From: a bacterium | GTDB lineage: Bacteria > Planctomycetota > J058 > JAJDCP01 | DNA length: 38,454 nt | Reading direction: 5' to 3' | Assembly (NCBI GenBank): GCA_030428695.1 | Contig: JAUIEM010000029.1 | Location: 1-38,454 of the forward strand | Part shown: positions 18,774 through 26,397 of the stretch, piece by piece | Position numbering within the stretch: position 1 is the first letter of the stretch | How the letters are laid out: every line of letters starts with the position of its first letter | The notes under the pieces: model-generated | Database searches by the model: none | What the model was told of the DNA's origin: nothing | The model's input: only the letters and a program-made list of their open reading frames with translations | Made by a program: the position numbers and the translations under genes

Positions 18774-19349
18774 ATGGATCGTCTGGCACGCTGGAACGCG
18801 AGCTTCGACCTGTACGACATCGACCGCGACGACGCGATCAGCCTCGCAGACCGGCAGCGCGGCTACGAGCGGGTCCTCGAGCAGAAGGGGCTGCCCGACC
18901 AGTCGGTCAAGTACTACAGCGGCCTGTTCGAGAAGTACCAGAAGAACCTGCTCAAGGCCGACCTGAACCAGGACGGCCGCACCACCCGCGAAGAGTGGCT
19001 CGAGTTCTTCGGCAAGGAGCTGAAGCGCGGCGACGTCCACCTGCCCTCGGCGTCGCTGTTCCGCACGATCCGCACGGAGTTCACCAACTTCGACGTCGAC
19101 GGGGACGGCCTGGTCAACTTCACCGACTACTGCAAGGCGGCGGTCGCCTTCCGGGTGCGCGCGAAGATCGACCTGCTGCGCGCGCACTTCCACACCCTGT
19201 GCGACCGGGTCGGCGCCGAAGAGCGCCTCGACCCCGACCAGTTCCTCGCCCTGCAGGTCGAGATCTGGTGCGCGGACGGCGACGTGCCCTTCATGTTCCC
19301 GACCCGGACAGCCGTCGTGACCGAGGAGAAGACGGTCACCGACGGATGA
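18774..19349 (+). CDS. EF-hand calcium-binding protein (sarcoplasmic-calcium-binding/calexcitin-like)
   Basis: A 191-residue soluble protein with three good EF-hand loops: D15-I-D-R-D-D-A-I-S-L-A-D26, D63-L-N-Q-D-G-R-T-T-R-E-E74 and D107-V-D-G-D-G-L-V-N-F-T-D118. Each has acidic or polar residues at positions 1, 3, 5 and 12. A fourth, degenerate hand is likely near 150-162 (R-L-D-P-D-Q-F). The 1-2-3-broken-4 layout is that of sarcoplasmic calcium-binding proteins. No signal peptide, so a cytoplasmic calcium sensor or buffer. Its stop overlaps the SelO start as ATGA (19346-19349), so the two are co-translated. Confidence 0.88.
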   Translation: MDRLARWNASFDLYDIDRDDAISLADRQRGYERVLEQKGLPDQSVKYYSGLFEKYQKNLLKADLNQDGRTTREEWLEFFGKELKRGDVHLPSASLFRTIRTEFTNFDVDGDGLVNFTDYCKAAVAFRVRAKIDLLRAHFHTLCDRVGAEERLDPDQFLALQVEIWCADGDVPFMFPTRTAVVTEEKTVTDG

Positions 19350-20803
19350 GCACACCCCCCTTCGACAACTCCTACGCCCGGCTGCCCGCGCGCTTCTTCG
19401 ACCTGCAGGAGCCGACGCCGGTCGCCGACCCGTCGTGGATCGCCTTCAACGCGCCCCTCGCCCGCCTGCTCCGCCTCGATCCGGAGCGCTGGAGCGGCGA
19501 CGAGGGCCTGAGCTGGCTGGCGGGCAACACGGTGCCGCCCGGGGCGAAGCCGCTCGCGGCGGCCTACGCGGGGCACCAGTTCGCCTACTTCGTGCCCCAG
19601 CTCGGCGACGGGCGGGCGATCCTGCTCGGCGAGGTCGTCGGCGAGGACGGCGTGCGCCGCGACATCCAGCTCAAGGGGGCCGGCCGCACGAAGTGGTCCC
19701 GCGGCGGCGACGGGCGCGCCGACGTCGGGCCGGTGGTGCGGGAGTACCTGGTCAGCGAGGCGATGGCCGCCCTCGGGGTGCCGACCACGCGGGCCCTGGC
19801 GGCGGTGCGCACGGGCGAGGACATCCTGCGCCAGGAGGGTCCCCTGCCGGGGGCGATCCTGACCCGCATCGCGACGAGCCACATCCGGGTCGGCAGCTTC
19901 CAGTACTTCGCCGCGCGCGACGACAAGGAGGCGGTGCGCCTGCTCGCCGACCACGTCATCGCCCGCCACTATCCGGCGGCGGCGGAGGCGGACAACCCCT
20001 ACCGGGCGTTGCTGGAGGCGGTCGCGCAGCGCCAGGCGGCGCTGGTCGCGCGCTGGATGCAGCTCGGCTTCATCCACGGCGTGATGAACACCGACAACTG
20101 CTCGATCGCCGGCGAGACCATCGACTACGGGCCCTGCGCCTTCGTCGACCGCTTCCATCCGGCCAAGGTGTTCAGCTCCATCGACCGCCAGGGGCGCTAC
20201 GCCTGGGGGAACCAGGGCCGCATCGCCCACTGGAACCTCGCCCAGCTCGCCAACTGCCTGATCCCGGTGATCGGTGACGACGAACAGACCGCGATCGCCG
20301 AAGCCCAGGCCGCCCTCGACGGCTACCCGCAGCTGTTCGAGCGCGCCCACCGCGACGGCTTCGCCGCCAAGCTCGGGATCGCCGCGCCGGTGGAAGAGGA
20401 CCTCGAGCTGGTCACCGCGACCCTGCGCGCGCTGATGGAGGGCGAGGTCGACTTCACGCTGTTCTTCCGCCACCTCGGGGATGTCGCCGACGGCGGGGAG
20501 GCCGCGCCCCTGCGCGCGCTGTTCGCCAAGCCCGAGGCCTGCGACGCCTGGCTGGAGGGCTGGCGGAAGCGGGTCGGAGAGGAAGCGGACGTCGCGGGCA
20601 TGCGTGCGCTCAATCCGGTCTTCATCCCCCGCAACCACCGCATCGAGCAGGCGATCGTCGCCGCCCGCGCAGGCGACTACGCGCCCTTCGAGCGGCTGCA
20701 CGCGGTGCTCTCCCGGCCCTACGAGGAGCAGCCGGAGCACGCGGAATACGAGCGGCCGCCGACCCCGGCGGAAGAGGTCACGCGCACCTTCTGCGGGACT
20801 TGA
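19346..20803 (+). CDS. selO: SelO protein adenylyltransferase (YdiU/UPF0061)
   Basis: A 485-residue pseudokinase-fold enzyme that transfers AMP from ATP to Ser, Thr or Tyr of target proteins. Family signatures: F-D-N-S-Y-A-R-L-P near the start, Y-A-G-H-Q-F at 75-79, Q-L-K-G-A-G-R-T-K-W-S-R-G-G-D-G-R-A with Lys110, H-G-V-M-N-T-D-N with Asp250 and Asn251, and D-Y-G-P-C with Asp260. The chain ends T-F-C-G-T; Cys483 sits where eukaryotic SelO carries selenocysteine. Known SelO enzymes act on redox proteins under oxidative stress. Coupling to an EF-hand gene suggests calcium input (inference). Length and start are as expected. Confidence 0.93.
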   Translation: MSTPPFDNSYARLPARFFDLQEPTPVADPSWIAFNAPLARLLRLDPERWSGDEGLSWLAGNTVPPGAKPLAAAYAGHQFAYFVPQLGDGRAILLGEVVGEDGVRRDIQLKGAGRTKWSRGGDGRADVGPVVREYLVSEAMAALGVPTTRALAAVRTGEDILRQEGPLPGAILTRIATSHIRVGSFQYFAARDDKEAVRLLADHVIARHYPAAAEADNPYRALLEAVAQRQAALVARWMQLGFIHGVMNTDNCSIAGETIDYGPCAFVDRFHPAKVFSSIDRQGRYAWGNQGRIAHWNLAQLANCLIPVIGDDEQTAIAEAQAALDGYPQLFERAHRDGFAAKLGIAAPVEEDLELVTATLRALMEGEVDFTLFFRHLGDVADGGEAAPLRALFAKPEACDAWLEGWRKRVGEEADVAGMRALNPVFIPRNHRIEQAIVAARAGDYAPFERLHAVLSRPYEEQPEHAEYERPPTPAEEVTRTFCGT

Positions 20804-20836
20804 GCCCGCGCCCTTTCCCCTCCCCGCCCGCTCCGC

Positions 20837-20842
20837 TACACT
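20837..20842 (+). promoter_or_regulatory. -10 element TACACT of the ATP-grasp gene
   Basis: GC-TACACT sits between the SelO stop and the ATG at 20866, with a TGGAG ribosome site in between. Spacing would give a leader of about 17 bases, so the ATP-grasp gene can be read independently of SelO. Confidence 0.45.
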
Positions 20843-20865
20843 GCGCCGAAAAACTGGAGCCCCCC

Positions 20866-22395
20866 ATGGTCCCGACCGACCTCGGCCTGTCCGAAGCGGA
20901 GCTGCGCAGGCGCTTCGACGCCCTGCAGGCGCAGCTCGTTCCCCTGTGGACCTCGATCGAGGCGCTGAGCCAGGACCCGCAGACCATCGTCGTCGTGCCC
21001 TCCCTGACCGTCGACTTCCCGCTCTCGGGCAGCAAGCTGCAGGCCTACGAGGAGCGCTTCCTGTTCCTCCTCCTGCTCCTGCGCCAGCCCTTCGCGCGCC
21101 TGATCTACATCACCTCGCAGCCGATCCTGCCGGCGGTGGTCGACTACTACCTCGGCCTGCTGCCCGGCGTGATCGGCAGCCACGCGCGCCGGCGGCTGTT
21201 CCTGCTCTCCCCCCACGACGGCGCCGAGAAGCCGCTCTCGATCAAGCTGCTCGAGCGGCCGCCCCTGCTGCGTCGCATCCGCGCGCTGATCCCCGACCCG
21301 GCGCGGGCGCACCTGGTGCCCTTCAACACCACGACCTCCGAGCGCGACCTGGCCCTGCGGCTCGGCATCCCGATGTACGGGGCCGACCCGAAGCACCTGG
21401 TGTTCGGCACCAAGAGCGGCTGCCGGCGGCTGTTCGCCGAGGCGGGCGTCTCCTGTCCCCTCGGCGCCGAGAACCTGACCAGCGTCGACGCGCTGGTGGC
21501 GGCGGTCGCGGACATCGTGCGCGCCCGGCCCGGGGTGCGGCAGCTGATGGTCAAGCACGACGAGGGGGTCTCCGGCGAGGGCAACGCGGTGCTCGACGTC
21601 GCGGGCGTCGATCCGGAGGATGCGGACGCCATCCGGCGGCGCTGCCTGCACCTCCTGCCCGAATCGGGGGAGAGCGTCGACAGCTTCCTCGGCAAGCTCG
21701 CCGCCGGGGGCATCGTCGAGGAGCGCATCAGCGCCGACCAGCTCGAGAGCCCGAGCGTGCAGCTGCGGATCACGCCGCTCGGCCGGGTCGAGCTGCTGTC
21801 GACCCACGACCAGCTGCTCGGCGGGCCGAGCGGGCAGGTCTACCAGGGCTGCGTGTTCCCGGCCGACCAGGCCTACGCCGCTGTGATCTCGGCGGAGGCC
21901 CTCAAGGTCGGCGAGCGGCTCGCGCAGGAGGGCGTGATCGGACGCTTCGCTCTCGACTTCATCGTCGCCCGGGAAGGGGACGCGTGGACCCCCTACGCGA
22001 TCGAGATCAACCTGCGCAAGGGCGGCACCACCCACCCCTTCCTGACCCTGCAGTTCCTGACCGACGGGGTGTACGACCCGGAGATGGGCGTGTTCCACAC
22101 CCCGAGCGGCCAGGACAAGTACTTCGTCGCGACCGACAACTTCGAGTCGGAGCTGCTGCGCGTCTTCACGCCGGAGGACATCTTCGACGTCGCGGTGCGC
22201 CACGGCCTGCACTTCGACCACACCAGCGAGCGCGGCGTCGTCTTCCACATGATGGCGGGCATCGGCCAGTACGGCCGGCTCGGGCTGACCGCGATGGACA
22301 ACACACCCGAGGCCGCCCGGGCGCTCTACGAGCGCACGATGGCGACCTTCATCGCCGAGGCCGAGCGGGCGCTGGTGCACGACCTCCTGGAGTGA
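20866..22395 (+). CDS. PGM1-like ATP-grasp peptide ligase
   Basis: A 509-residue protein with the marks of the pre-ATP-grasp plus ATP-grasp family that includes PGM1, the pheganomycin peptide ligase. A Rossmann-like first half carries V-V-P-S-L-T-V-D-F and I-T-S-Q-P-I-L-P. Next come F-N-T-T-T-S-E-R-D-L-A and the ATP-binding V-K-H-D-E-G-V-S-G-E-G-N at 229-240. The metal and ATP site E-I-N-L-R-K-G-G-T-T-H-P lies at 380-391. The C-terminal about 100 residues are the usual PGM1_C-like tail. It should join a carboxylate to an amine with ATP use. No precursor peptide or other tailoring gene is nearby, so the substrate is unknown. ATG at 20866 was chosen over an upstream TTG. Confidence 0.82.
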   Translation: MVPTDLGLSEAELRRRFDALQAQLVPLWTSIEALSQDPQTIVVVPSLTVDFPLSGSKLQAYEERFLFLLLLLRQPFARLIYITSQPILPAVVDYYLGLLPGVIGSHARRRLFLLSPHDGAEKPLSIKLLERPPLLRRIRALIPDPARAHLVPFNTTTSERDLALRLGIPMYGADPKHLVFGTKSGCRRLFAEAGVSCPLGAENLTSVDALVAAVADIVRARPGVRQLMVKHDEGVSGEGNAVLDVAGVDPEDADAIRRRCLHLLPESGESVDSFLGKLAAGGIVEERISADQLESPSVQLRITPLGRVELLSTHDQLLGGPSGQVYQGCVFPADQAYAAVISAEALKVGERLAQEGVIGRFALDFIVAREGDAWTPYAIEINLRKGGTTHPFLTLQFLTDGVYDPEMGVFHTPSGQDKYFVATDNFESELLRVFTPEDIFDVAVRHGLHFDHTSERGVVFHMMAGIGQYGRLGLTAMDNTPEAARALYERTMATFIAEAERALVHDLLE

Positions 22396-22399
22396 GCCC

Positions 22400-23521
22400 G
22401 TGCGCGACGACGTCCTGTCTCTCGAGGTGCGGAACTACCGCTCGATCCGGGCGCTGACGGTGCCGCTCGGGCCGGTCACGGTCATCGTCGGGCCAAACGC
22501 GTCCGGGAAGACCAGCCTGTACCGTTCCCTCGAGCTGTTGCAGGTCGCGGCCCGCGGTGGACTGGCGCGCAGCATCGCCGCGGAGGGCGGCATGCCCTCG
22601 GTGCTGTGGGCGGGGGAGCGCAAGGACAAGGGTCCGGTGCGGATGGGCGTCGAGGTCGCGATGCGCGATTTCTGCTACGGGCTGACGCTCGGGCACCCGG
22701 AGCCGAAAGAGCGGCGCAACGTCGGCTACGGCACGGTCTTCAAGCTCGACCCGGAGGTCAAGGAGGAGGAGCTGTACCTGCGCGTCCGCGGTCGCAAGAC
22801 CCGCATCGCCCACCGCCAGGGCAACGGCGCGAAGGTGCGCAACGATGCGGGCCGGCTCGAGCTGTTCCCGTTCCGCCTGCGCAGGAACGAGTCCCTGCTG
22901 CCCCAGGTGCGGGAGCCCCATCGCTACCCGGAGCTCTCCCTCGCGACGCGGATCTTCCTCGACTGGCGCTTCTACCACTCCTTCCGGACCGACGCGGGCT
23001 CCCCCCTGCGCTCGCCGCAGATCGGGGTGCGTACCCCCGTGCTCAGCGCCGACGGCAGCGATCTCGCCGCCGCCCTGCAGACCATCTTCGAGAGCGGGGA
23101 CATCGTCGCCCTCGAGCAGGCGATCGCGGGTGCGTTTCCGGGGGCCGAGCTCGCGATCGCCTGCCACTTCGGACGCTTCGAGGTCCAGATGCGGATGCCG
23201 GGGATGAAGCGCCCCTTCGCCGCCGCCGAGCTCTCCGACGGCACCCTGCGCTTCCTGTGCCTGGCGGCCGCGCTGCTCAGCCCGGAGCCGCCGGCCCTGC
23301 TCGCGCTGAACGAGCCGGAGACCAGCCTGCACCCGAACCTGCTCGGGCCGCTCGCGGAGCTGTGCGCGAAGGCGGCGGAGTCCTCGCAGCTGTGGATCAC
23401 GACCCACTCGAAGGTGCTCGCCGCCCGGCTCGAGGAGCTGACCGGGGCGGCTCCGACCGAGCTCGAGCTGGTCGAAGGGCGGACGCAGGTGGTGCGGAAG
23501 GCCGCCGAAGAGGGAGAGTAG
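22400..23521 (+). CDS. AAA family ATPase (ABC-type, RecF/OLD-like head)
   Basis: A 373-residue ATPase starting at GTG 22400, four bases after the ATP-grasp stop. Walker A is G-P-N-A-S-G-K-T (31-38); an ABC-type signature L-S-D-G-T follows at 278-282; Walker B reads L-L-A-L-N-E-P-E-T-S-L-H-P from 300, with Asn in place of the usual Asp, a form I have seen in this group; the switch His is His336 in T-T-H-S-K. The middle is a short lid region rather than a long coiled coil. Such ATPases act alone or with nucleases in DNA repair or defence, but here its partner is the peptide-ligase-like gene. The precise role is unknown. Confidence 0.82.
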   Translation: MRDDVLSLEVRNYRSIRALTVPLGPVTVIVGPNASGKTSLYRSLELLQVAARGGLARSIAAEGGMPSVLWAGERKDKGPVRMGVEVAMRDFCYGLTLGHPEPKERRNVGYGTVFKLDPEVKEEELYLRVRGRKTRIAHRQGNGAKVRNDAGRLELFPFRLRRNESLLPQVREPHRYPELSLATRIFLDWRFYHSFRTDAGSPLRSPQIGVRTPVLSADGSDLAAALQTIFESGDIVALEQAIAGAFPGAELAIACHFGRFEVQMRMPGMKRPFAAAELSDGTLRFLCLAAALLSPEPPALLALNEPETSLHPNLLGPLAELCAKAAESSQLWITTHSKVLAARLEELTGAAPTELELVEGRTQVVRKAAEEGE

Positions 23522-23529
23522 GCCTTTTA

Positions 23530-23595
23530 GGGCCCGGAAAAGAACAAGTCAGGCATTCCGCACCCTCGGTGCTCGACTTGTTCTCTTCCGTGCCC
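23530..23595. repeat. long imperfect inverted repeat (hairpin) after the AAA ATPase gene
   Basis: The arms 23530-23550 and 23575-23595 are 21 bases each and complementary except at two positions (core GAACAAGTC with GACTTGTTC). The 24-base loop holds a second perfect stem GCACC/GGTGC (23560-23564 with 23568-23572). It begins nine bases after the stop codon. There is no T-run, so it is not a standard intrinsic terminator; it could protect the mRNA 3' end or be a small mobile palindrome. Confidence 0.65.
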
Positions 23596-23651
23596 TTATT
23601 GACCACCGCACAAGTTCTGTCCCAGGGGGGCGTTGGTTCCCGGCCAACGGC

Positions 23652-23676
23652 GGGAGGGGGTGAACCCCTCCCCTAC
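23652..23676 (-). repeat. REP-like element copy A
   Basis: Read on the minus strand: GTAGGGGAGGGG, then TTCA, then CCCCCTCCC. It forms a stem of eight or nine pairs with a four-base loop. Same family as the copies at 23700, 23763 and 23873. Confidence 0.65.
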
Positions 23677-23699
23677 CTCGGTGTGTGCGTTCCTTTGGG

Positions 23700-23720
23700 G
23701 TAGGGGCGGGGTTTTACGAG
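23700..23720 (+). repeat. REP-like element copy B (half element)
   Basis: Begins GTAGGGGCGGGGTTTTAC, matching the left half of copy D, but the C-rich right arm is missing. It looks like a decayed or truncated copy. Confidence 0.5.
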
Positions 23721-23746
23721 GCCGTCTCACGAGTCCAGTCACGTTA

Positions 23747-23787
23747 CCTCCTCCCGCTTCGCGGGAGGGGGTAGACCCCTCCCCTAC
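23747..23787 (-). repeat. REP-like element copy C with an adjoining hairpin
   Basis: On the minus strand GTAGGGGAGGGGTCTACCCC and so on (23787-23763), continuing into a perfect stem CCTCCCGC-TTC-GCGGGAGG that shares bases with it (23747-23771). The two alternative stems compete for the same G-run. Confidence 0.6.
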
Positions 23788-23872
23788 ATTCGGATAGGAC
23801 CATCAGCCCGAGCGAGGCATGGCTTGTATGCCGCACGTCCGAGATCACCCGTGGTGTGCGTCGGAATCCAAT

Positions 23873-23897
23873 GTAGGGGCGGGGTTTACCCCCGCCC
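23873..23897 (+). repeat. REP-like element copy D
   Basis: GTAGGGGCGGGG, then TTTA, then CCCCCGCCC: a clean palindrome with an eight-pair GC stem. It lies just past the stop of the minus-strand gene ending at 23936 and might also serve as its transcription end. Confidence 0.65.
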
Positions 23898-23935
23898 GAC
23901 GGACCGGGACAGAACTGACGCTGAGGTCAGTAGGC

Positions 23936-24463
23936 TCAGAAGCGCAGGCTGCCGTCGGCGAGATCGACGTGGCGGACGCCGCCGGCGTGGTCCTCGAGCA
24001 CGAGCGCGCCTTCGGGGAAGCACTTGCAGACCGGCGCCAGCTCGGCGCGGGCGAAGGTGTGCTGACCGCAGATCAGCATCCGGTGCGGAGCCAGCCGCAG
24101 CTCGTCCCCGTCGTAGTGGGCGATCAGCGCGCCCTCGCGCCAGACCCGCACCTCGGCGTGGAAGCTCGCGACCCGCGCGAAGACCTTGCCGTCGTCGCTG
24201 AGCAGCCCGCCTTCGTAGCCGTCCCAGGCGAGCTCGGTGGTCCACAGCACGGCGTCGGTCTCGGCGTCGTGCACGCTGAGCATCCAGAAGGTCTGCCAGC
24301 ACGAGGTGCGATCGGAGCCGGGGATCGGCACGCCGTACATCTCGACGATGCTCGCGTAGAACCTGCCGTTCGCGGACTCGACGCGGTGGTTGCTCCAGGA
24401 CGGGGGCATGATGTCGGCGAGGGCGATGCTGCCGAGGATGAAGAGGATCGAGAGGGTGCGCAT
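23936..24463 (-). CDS. secreted protein of unknown function
   Basis: A 175-residue protein with a signal peptide (L-S-I-L-F-I-L-G-S-I-A-L-A, cleavage near residue 16). The mature chain is rich in short strands with Trp and Gly (S-W-S-N-H-R-V, V-L-W-T-T-E-L-A-W-D-G-Y-E-G-G, R-V-A-S-F-H-A-E-V-R-V-W), suggestive of a one-domain beta-propeller-like or WD-like fragment. Cys residues at C55, C136, C149 and C151 (approximate) may form disulfides. The ATG has a strong AAAGGAG ribosome site. A similar protein may exist in related genomes, but I do not recognise a named family. Confidence 0.7.
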   Translation of the reverse strand: MRTLSILFILGSIALADIMPPSWSNHRVESANGRFYASIVEMYGVPIPGSDRTSCWQTFWMLSVHDAETDAVLWTTELAWDGYEGGLLSDDGKVFARVASFHAEVRVWREGALIAHYDGDELRLAPHRMLICGQHTFARAELAPVCKCFPEGALVLEDHAGGVRHVDLADGSLRF

Positions 24464-24567
24464 GGTCGGTCTCCTTTCTGTTTGCGGCGCCGGGCCGCGT
24501 GTCCCCTCTGAGACTCCGCGGACCCGTCAGGGTTCCGAAAAACCTGCCGCCCGCCGCCGCCGTGCTG

Positions 24568-24573
24568 TAGACT
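24568..24573 (+). promoter_or_regulatory. -10 element TAGACT of the cupin gene
   Basis: TG-TAGACT lies about 44 bases before the ATG at 24617, in the 153-base gap to the divergent secreted protein gene, with AGGGAGGAG as ribosome site. Weak evidence by itself. Confidence 0.35.
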
Positions 24574-24616
24574 GGGAGCCCACCCCCGCCAGCCGATCCA
24601 CAGGGAGGAGCCCGTC

Positions 24617-25015
24617 ATGGACGACGGCATCTTCGACCTGCGCCAGACCTATCTGCACCTCGTCGGCGCAGGCGACGCGCGGCCCGTCCCTATCACGCCG
24701 GACTTCTGGGAGGAAGTGGCCGAGGGGCAGCACCCCGAGCTCGACGAGGGCCGCCTGGTCGCGATCTACACCTTCGACCGCGACTGGGACACCTGGGAGA
24801 TGCACCCCGCAGGCGAGGAAGCCGTGTACGTGCTCTCCGGGAAGGTCATCCTGGTGCTCGGCGATGGCCCGCACAGCCAGCGGCTCGAGCTCGGCCCCGA
24901 GCACGGCGCGGTCGTGCCCCGCGGCGTGTGGCACCGCTTCGTCGTGCTGCGCGCCGCCCAGGTGCTGCACATCACCCCCGGCGGCGGCACGCAGCACCGT
25001 CAGTTCGAGGAGTGA
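24617..25015 (+). CDS. cupin-domain protein
   Basis: A 132-residue single-domain cupin. The core reads W-E-M-H63-P-A-G-E67-E-A-V-Y-V-L-S-G, then L-G-P-E-H-G-A-V-V-P-R-G-V-W-H106-R-F. This gives His and Glu in motif 1 and His in motif 2 as likely metal ligands; the usual second His of motif 1 is replaced, so the metal site would have three ligands. Small cupins can be isomerases, dioxygenases or sensors; no substrate is suggested by the neighbours. It overlaps the convergent gene by 16 bases at its 3' end. Confidence 0.82.
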   Translation: MDDGIFDLRQTYLHLVGAGDARPVPITPDFWEEVAEGQHPELDEGRLVAIYTFDRDWDTWEMHPAGEEAVYVLSGKVILVLGDGPHSQRLELGPEHGAVVPRGVWHRFVVLRAAQVLHITPGGGTQHRQFEE

Positions 25016-25584
25016 TCCGGCGCGACCAGGACCAGCTCCTCGTCGTCGAAGCAGAAGCGCAGGCCGGTGGTGTAGGAGCCGCCGAGCGGGCCGACCCGCA
25101 GCGCCACGCACAGGGTCTCCCCCCGCCAGGACAGCTCGGCGTCCCGCTCCCAGGCCAGCGGCCGCCGCTGGTCGGGGCGGCGGAAGACGGCGACGATCGC
25201 ATGGACGGGGGGACGGCCGGGCGACTTCTGCACGCTGCCTCGTAGCCCGTAGCGGGTGACCATCGCGACCTCGCCCAGCCCGTCGCGGACCTCGACCATC
25301 AGCCAGTCTTCCTCTGTGAAGGAGCGCATGTCTCCGGGTTGGAGGCGCCCGCGCTCCACGGTCGCCGGACGGAAGCCGTCCGGATCTTCCGCAGGGGGCA
25401 GCACCGCCGTCCAGTCGACCGCGACCGGCCGACCCCGCAGCGACACCCGGGCCTCGCCGAACACCTCCGCGCGCTGCCTCCAGGCGAGCCAGCCGCCGGC
25501 CGCCAGGCCGCCGAGGAGCAGGAGCAGCGCCGCGCTCGTCGCCAGCACCAGCCAGCGCCCGCGCGCGCCGGTCTGCGTGTTCAC
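25000..25584 (-). CDS. membrane-anchored protein of unknown function
   Basis: A 194-residue protein from a GTG at 25584 that overlaps the dehydrogenase stop as GTGA. One N-terminal membrane helix (L-V-L-A-T-S-A-A-L-L-L-L-L-G-G-L) anchors it with the rest outside. The outer part has beta-rich segments: E-V-F-G-E-A-R-V-S-L-R-G-R-P-V, W-L-M-V-E-V-R-D-G-L-G-E-V-A-M-V-T-R-Y-G and E-T-L-C-V-A-L-R-V-G. A further in-frame GTG at 25611 is possible. Family not recognised. Translational coupling to the dehydrogenase may be purely organisational. Confidence 0.7.
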   Translation of the reverse strand: MNTQTGARGRWLVLATSAALLLLLGGLAAGGWLAWRQRAEVFGEARVSLRGRPVAVDWTAVLPPAEDPDGFRPATVERGRLQPGDMRSFTEEDWLMVEVRDGLGEVAMVTRYGLRGSVQKSPGRPPVHAIVAVFRRPDQRRPLAWERDAELSWRGETLCVALRVGPLGGSYTTGLRFCFDDEELVLVAPDHSSN

Positions 25585-26324
25585 GTCCGCTGGTCCGTCG
25601 GCCGCAGCCACACGTCGTGGATCGAGACGTGCGGCGGCGCTTCCAGCACGTGCAGCACCGAGCGGGCGATGTCCTCGGCGGACAGCACCGTGCCGATGCG
25701 GGCGATCACCTCCTGGGCCGCCTCCGGGTCGCCGGTCATCGCCTCGAAGAACTCCGTCTCGACGAAGCCGGGCGAGATCTGGCTGACCCGGCTCGGGCTG
25801 CCCTTCGCGCGCAGCTCGAGCCGGGTCAGCTCGCTGAGCACTTTGACCGCGAACTTCGTCGCGCTGTAGAAGTTGCCCGACGGCGGGACGCGGTGGCTGG
25901 ACATGCTGCCGATGTTGACGATGTGGCCGCCCTCTTCCGGGAAGCGGGCGAGCGCCTCGCGGGTCGAGATCGCGACGGCGAGCACGTTGACATCGAGCAT
26001 CTCCCGCCAGGCCTCGGTGGCGCCGTCGTGCAGCGAGGCGTCGCGGCCCAGGCCAGCGTTGTTGACCAGCACGTCGAGGCCCTGCCAGGCCTCGTCGACG
26101 GCCGCGAAGACCGCGAGCAGCGCGTCTTCCTGGCGCGCATCGGCCGGCACGACCAGCGCCTCTCCGCCCGCGTCGCGGACCTCCGCGGCGACCTGTTCGA
26201 GGCGCGCGCGGCGTCGGGCGGTCAGCGCGACCCTCATCCCCCGGGCTCCGAAGGCGCGGGCGATAGCGGCGCCGATGCCGCTCGAGGCCCCGGTGACCAG
26301 GGCGCGCTTTCCGGTGAGCTCCAT
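25581..26324 (-). CDS. short-chain dehydrogenase/reductase
   Basis: A 247-residue classical SDR. Cofactor site T-G-A-S-S-G-I-G (11-18), Arg residues at 37-39 that favour NADP(H), N-N-A-G at 88-91, and the catalytic set Asn113, Ser140, Tyr153 and Lys157 (F-Y-S-A-T-K). P-G-F-V-E-T follows. It resembles the DHRS11/YdfG-like group acting on hydroxy acids or steroids; the substrate is not predictable. The APE-like operon lacks a ketoreductase, and this SDR could in principle serve it, but it is 18 kb away. AAGGAGGGAG precedes the ATG, with GCTACGAT (minus, 26360-26353) as -10. Confidence 0.88.
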   Translation of the reverse strand: MELTGKRALVTGASSGIGAAIARAFGARGMRVALTARRRARLEQVAAEVRDAGGEALVVPADARQEDALLAVFAAVDEAWQGLDVLVNNAGLGRDASLHDGATEAWREMLDVNVLAVAISTREALARFPEEGGHIVNIGSMSSHRVPPSGNFYSATKFAVKVLSELTRLELRAKGSPSRVSQISPGFVETEFFEAMTGDPEAAQEVIARIGTVLSAEDIARSVLHVLEAPPHVSIHDVWLRPTDQRT

Positions 26325-26352
26325 CGGTCTCCCTCCTTGTGCGTTGCCCCCG

Positions 26353-26360
26353 ATCGTAGC
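26353..26360 (-). promoter_or_regulatory. -10 element GCTACGAT of the dehydrogenase gene
   Basis: On the minus strand GCTACGAT lies about 30 bases before the ATG at 26324, identical to the element at 9005-9012. It sits in the 73-base gap after the kinase gene, so the dehydrogenase pair need not depend on read-through. Confidence 0.45.
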
Positions 26361-26397
26361 GATGCGGCGGCGCGCTTCCAGCGGGAGCCGTGGAGGG

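Larger units (their letters stand above)
23522..23935. other. non-coding region with palindromic repeats
   Basis: This 414-base gap is the longest gene-free stretch in the window. It contains one long imperfect hairpin (23530-23595) and four copies of a REP-like G-rich element, listed separately. Open frames crossing it have poor codon use and no ribosome sites. No promoter or RNA gene was recognised with confidence. Confidence 0.7.

Noticed and set aside
23530..23595. Integron attC recombination site
   Set aside because: The arms are attC-like in shape, but the RYYYAAC/GTTRRRY boxes are not present and no integrase or cassette array is near.
23640..23900. CRISPR array
   Set aside because: The repeated units are palindromic, unequal in spacing and inverted relative to each other; no spacer pattern or cas gene.
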